6,184 nt of DNA from Candidatus Peregrinibacteria bacterium RIFCSPLOWO2_01_FULL_39_12 (GTDB lineage Bacteria; Patescibacteriota; Gracilibacteria; UBA1369; LOWO2-01-FULL-3), in contig MFXA01000038.1 in assembly GCA_001787455.1 (NCBI GenBank), forward strand, positions 6,030-12,213, in the 5' to 3' direction. Shown here in pieces: positions 5,607-6,184 of this stretch (the first letter of the stretch is position 1; every line of letters starts with the position of its first letter). Below the pieces are notes generated by a model, which searched no databases, had not been told where the DNA came from, and was given only the letters and a program-made list of their open reading frames with translations. A program made the position numbers and the translations under genes.

Positions 5607-6184
5607 TCATATAGACGCCGATTGCTCAATCATTCGTAGTTGATTTTTCAATTTTTCAAGATTTTCTTTTTCCGAAGATAACCGTTCCTTGTCGCGTTCG
5701 ATTATTTCTTTCGGAGCATTTTTTACGAATCCCTGATTTTTAAGTTTTGCTTCGAGTCCGTATATAAACGCTTGTTTTTGCTGTATTTGCGTCGAAAGAT
5801 TTTGCTTTTCCTTATCTAAATCCATCAAATCTTTGAGCGGCAAGTATATTTCCACCTGTCCTATGAAAATCGATTTTGATTCTTTTATTTTATCTCCGGA
5901 CGGCTTTATTATGAGAGATTCAAGCCTTGCAAGTCTTGTTATCACCTCTTTTTTTGTTTCTATCACTTGTGTGTGTTTGCCTCCATAAATAACCGCATGT
6001 ATTTTTTTTGCTGGAGCAACCTTAAGTTCAGCTCTTATGCTTCGTATTCCCGTGATAATTTCATGAATTATTTCCATTTTTGATGCTTCTTCCTTAAATA
6101 CGAGAGAATTATCATATTTTGGCCATGATTCTTTTATAAGAAGATTTTTTTGATTTAACGATTCCCAAAGTTTTTCCGTAACAA
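5607..6184 (-). CDS. valS: Valyl-tRNA synthetase, C-terminal part (N-terminus beyond window)
   Basis: The minus-strand frame stays open from the TGA at 5609-5607 to the right edge, so the ATG at 6077 is an internal methionine and not the start. Codons between 6182 and 6078 translate to TEKLWESL, then LLIKESWPKYDNSLV, then FKEEASK, running into MEIIHEIITGIRSIRAELKV. This is the end of the anticodon-binding domain of ValRS. It is followed by GQVEIYLPLKDLMDLDKEKQ and a coiled coil with NQGFVKNAPKEIIERDKERL, the C-terminal tRNA-binding arm characteristic of ValRS (Val_tRNA-synt_C). The enzyme charges tRNA-Val and edits misactivated threonine; its catalytic and editing domains are outside the window. 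About 192 of the usual 850-900 residues are visible. The TPR-like gene follows 30 bp downstream in the same direction. Confidence 0.95.
   Translation of the reverse strand, partial: VTEKLWESLNQKNLLIKESWPKYDNSLVFKEEASKMEIIHEIITGIRSIRAELKVAPAKKIHAVIYGGKHTQVIETKKEVITRLARLESLIIKPSGDKIKESKSIFIGQVEIYLPLKDLMDLDKEKQNLSTQIQQKQAFIYGLEAKLKNQGFVKNAPKEIIERDKERLSSEKENLEKLKNQLRMIEQSASI

Noticed and set aside
6075..6077. ATG at 6077 as the start of a 156-residue coiled-coil protein
   Set aside because: The frame continues to the right edge with clear valyl-tRNA synthetase sequence (TEKLWESL, SWPKYDNSLV).
1..6184. Alternative genetic code with UGA as glycine
   Set aside because: TGA ends four genes exactly where their families end (2160, 3356, 4656, 5607), and conserved glycines in glyS and the other genes are read without UGA.

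Overview
The window looks like a chromosomal segment of an AT-rich bacterium of the Candidate Phyla Radiation (Patescibacteria), probably near the parcubacterial side. This is inference. It rests on a cysteine-rich multi-zinc-ribbon protein typical of those genomes, a one-domain OmpR-type winged-helix protein without a receiver, a sigma-region-4 protein fused to HARE-like winged helices, short genes, and no recognisable Shine-Dalgarno sequence before any of the five visible starts. UGA ends four of the seven genes, so it is a stop codon here. This argues against the Gracilibacteria/Absconditabacteria code, where UGA is glycine.

Layout: (1) 1-701, plus strand, the 3' part of a cysteine-rich zinc-ribbon gene that enters from the left edge. 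(2) 711-2783, minus strand, a CDP-alcohol phosphatidyltransferase followed by homodimer-type glycyl-tRNA synthetase (glyS). The glyS stop lies only 9 bp from the stop of the zinc-ribbon gene. (3) 2784-2966, a divergent promoter region. (4) 2967-4537, plus strand, two probable DNA-binding regulators in tandem: a receiverless OmpR/PhoB-type winged helix, then a sigma-region-4/HARE protein with its own good promoter. (5) 4533-4656, a long imperfect palindrome filling the gap between convergent genes and running into the stop codon of the upstream one. (6) 4656-6184, minus strand, the 3' end of valyl-tRNA synthetase (valS), which runs off the right edge, then a TPR-like cytoplasmic protein 30 bp downstream in a likely operon.

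Two aminoacyl-tRNA synthetases (Gly and Val) and a membrane phospholipid headgroup or backbone enzyme form the housekeeping part. The two regulators between them are the least ordinary part. One keeps only the DNA-binding half of a response regulator. The other joins the -35-recognising part of a sigma factor to several winged helices resembling the delta subunit of Firmicute RNA polymerase. I see no mobile-element genes, CRISPR array, tRNA or rRNA, and no defence or biosynthetic cluster. The items most worth following up are the sigma4/HARE protein, the 124-bp palindrome and a Glu-for-Asp change in the phosphatidyltransferase active-site motif.
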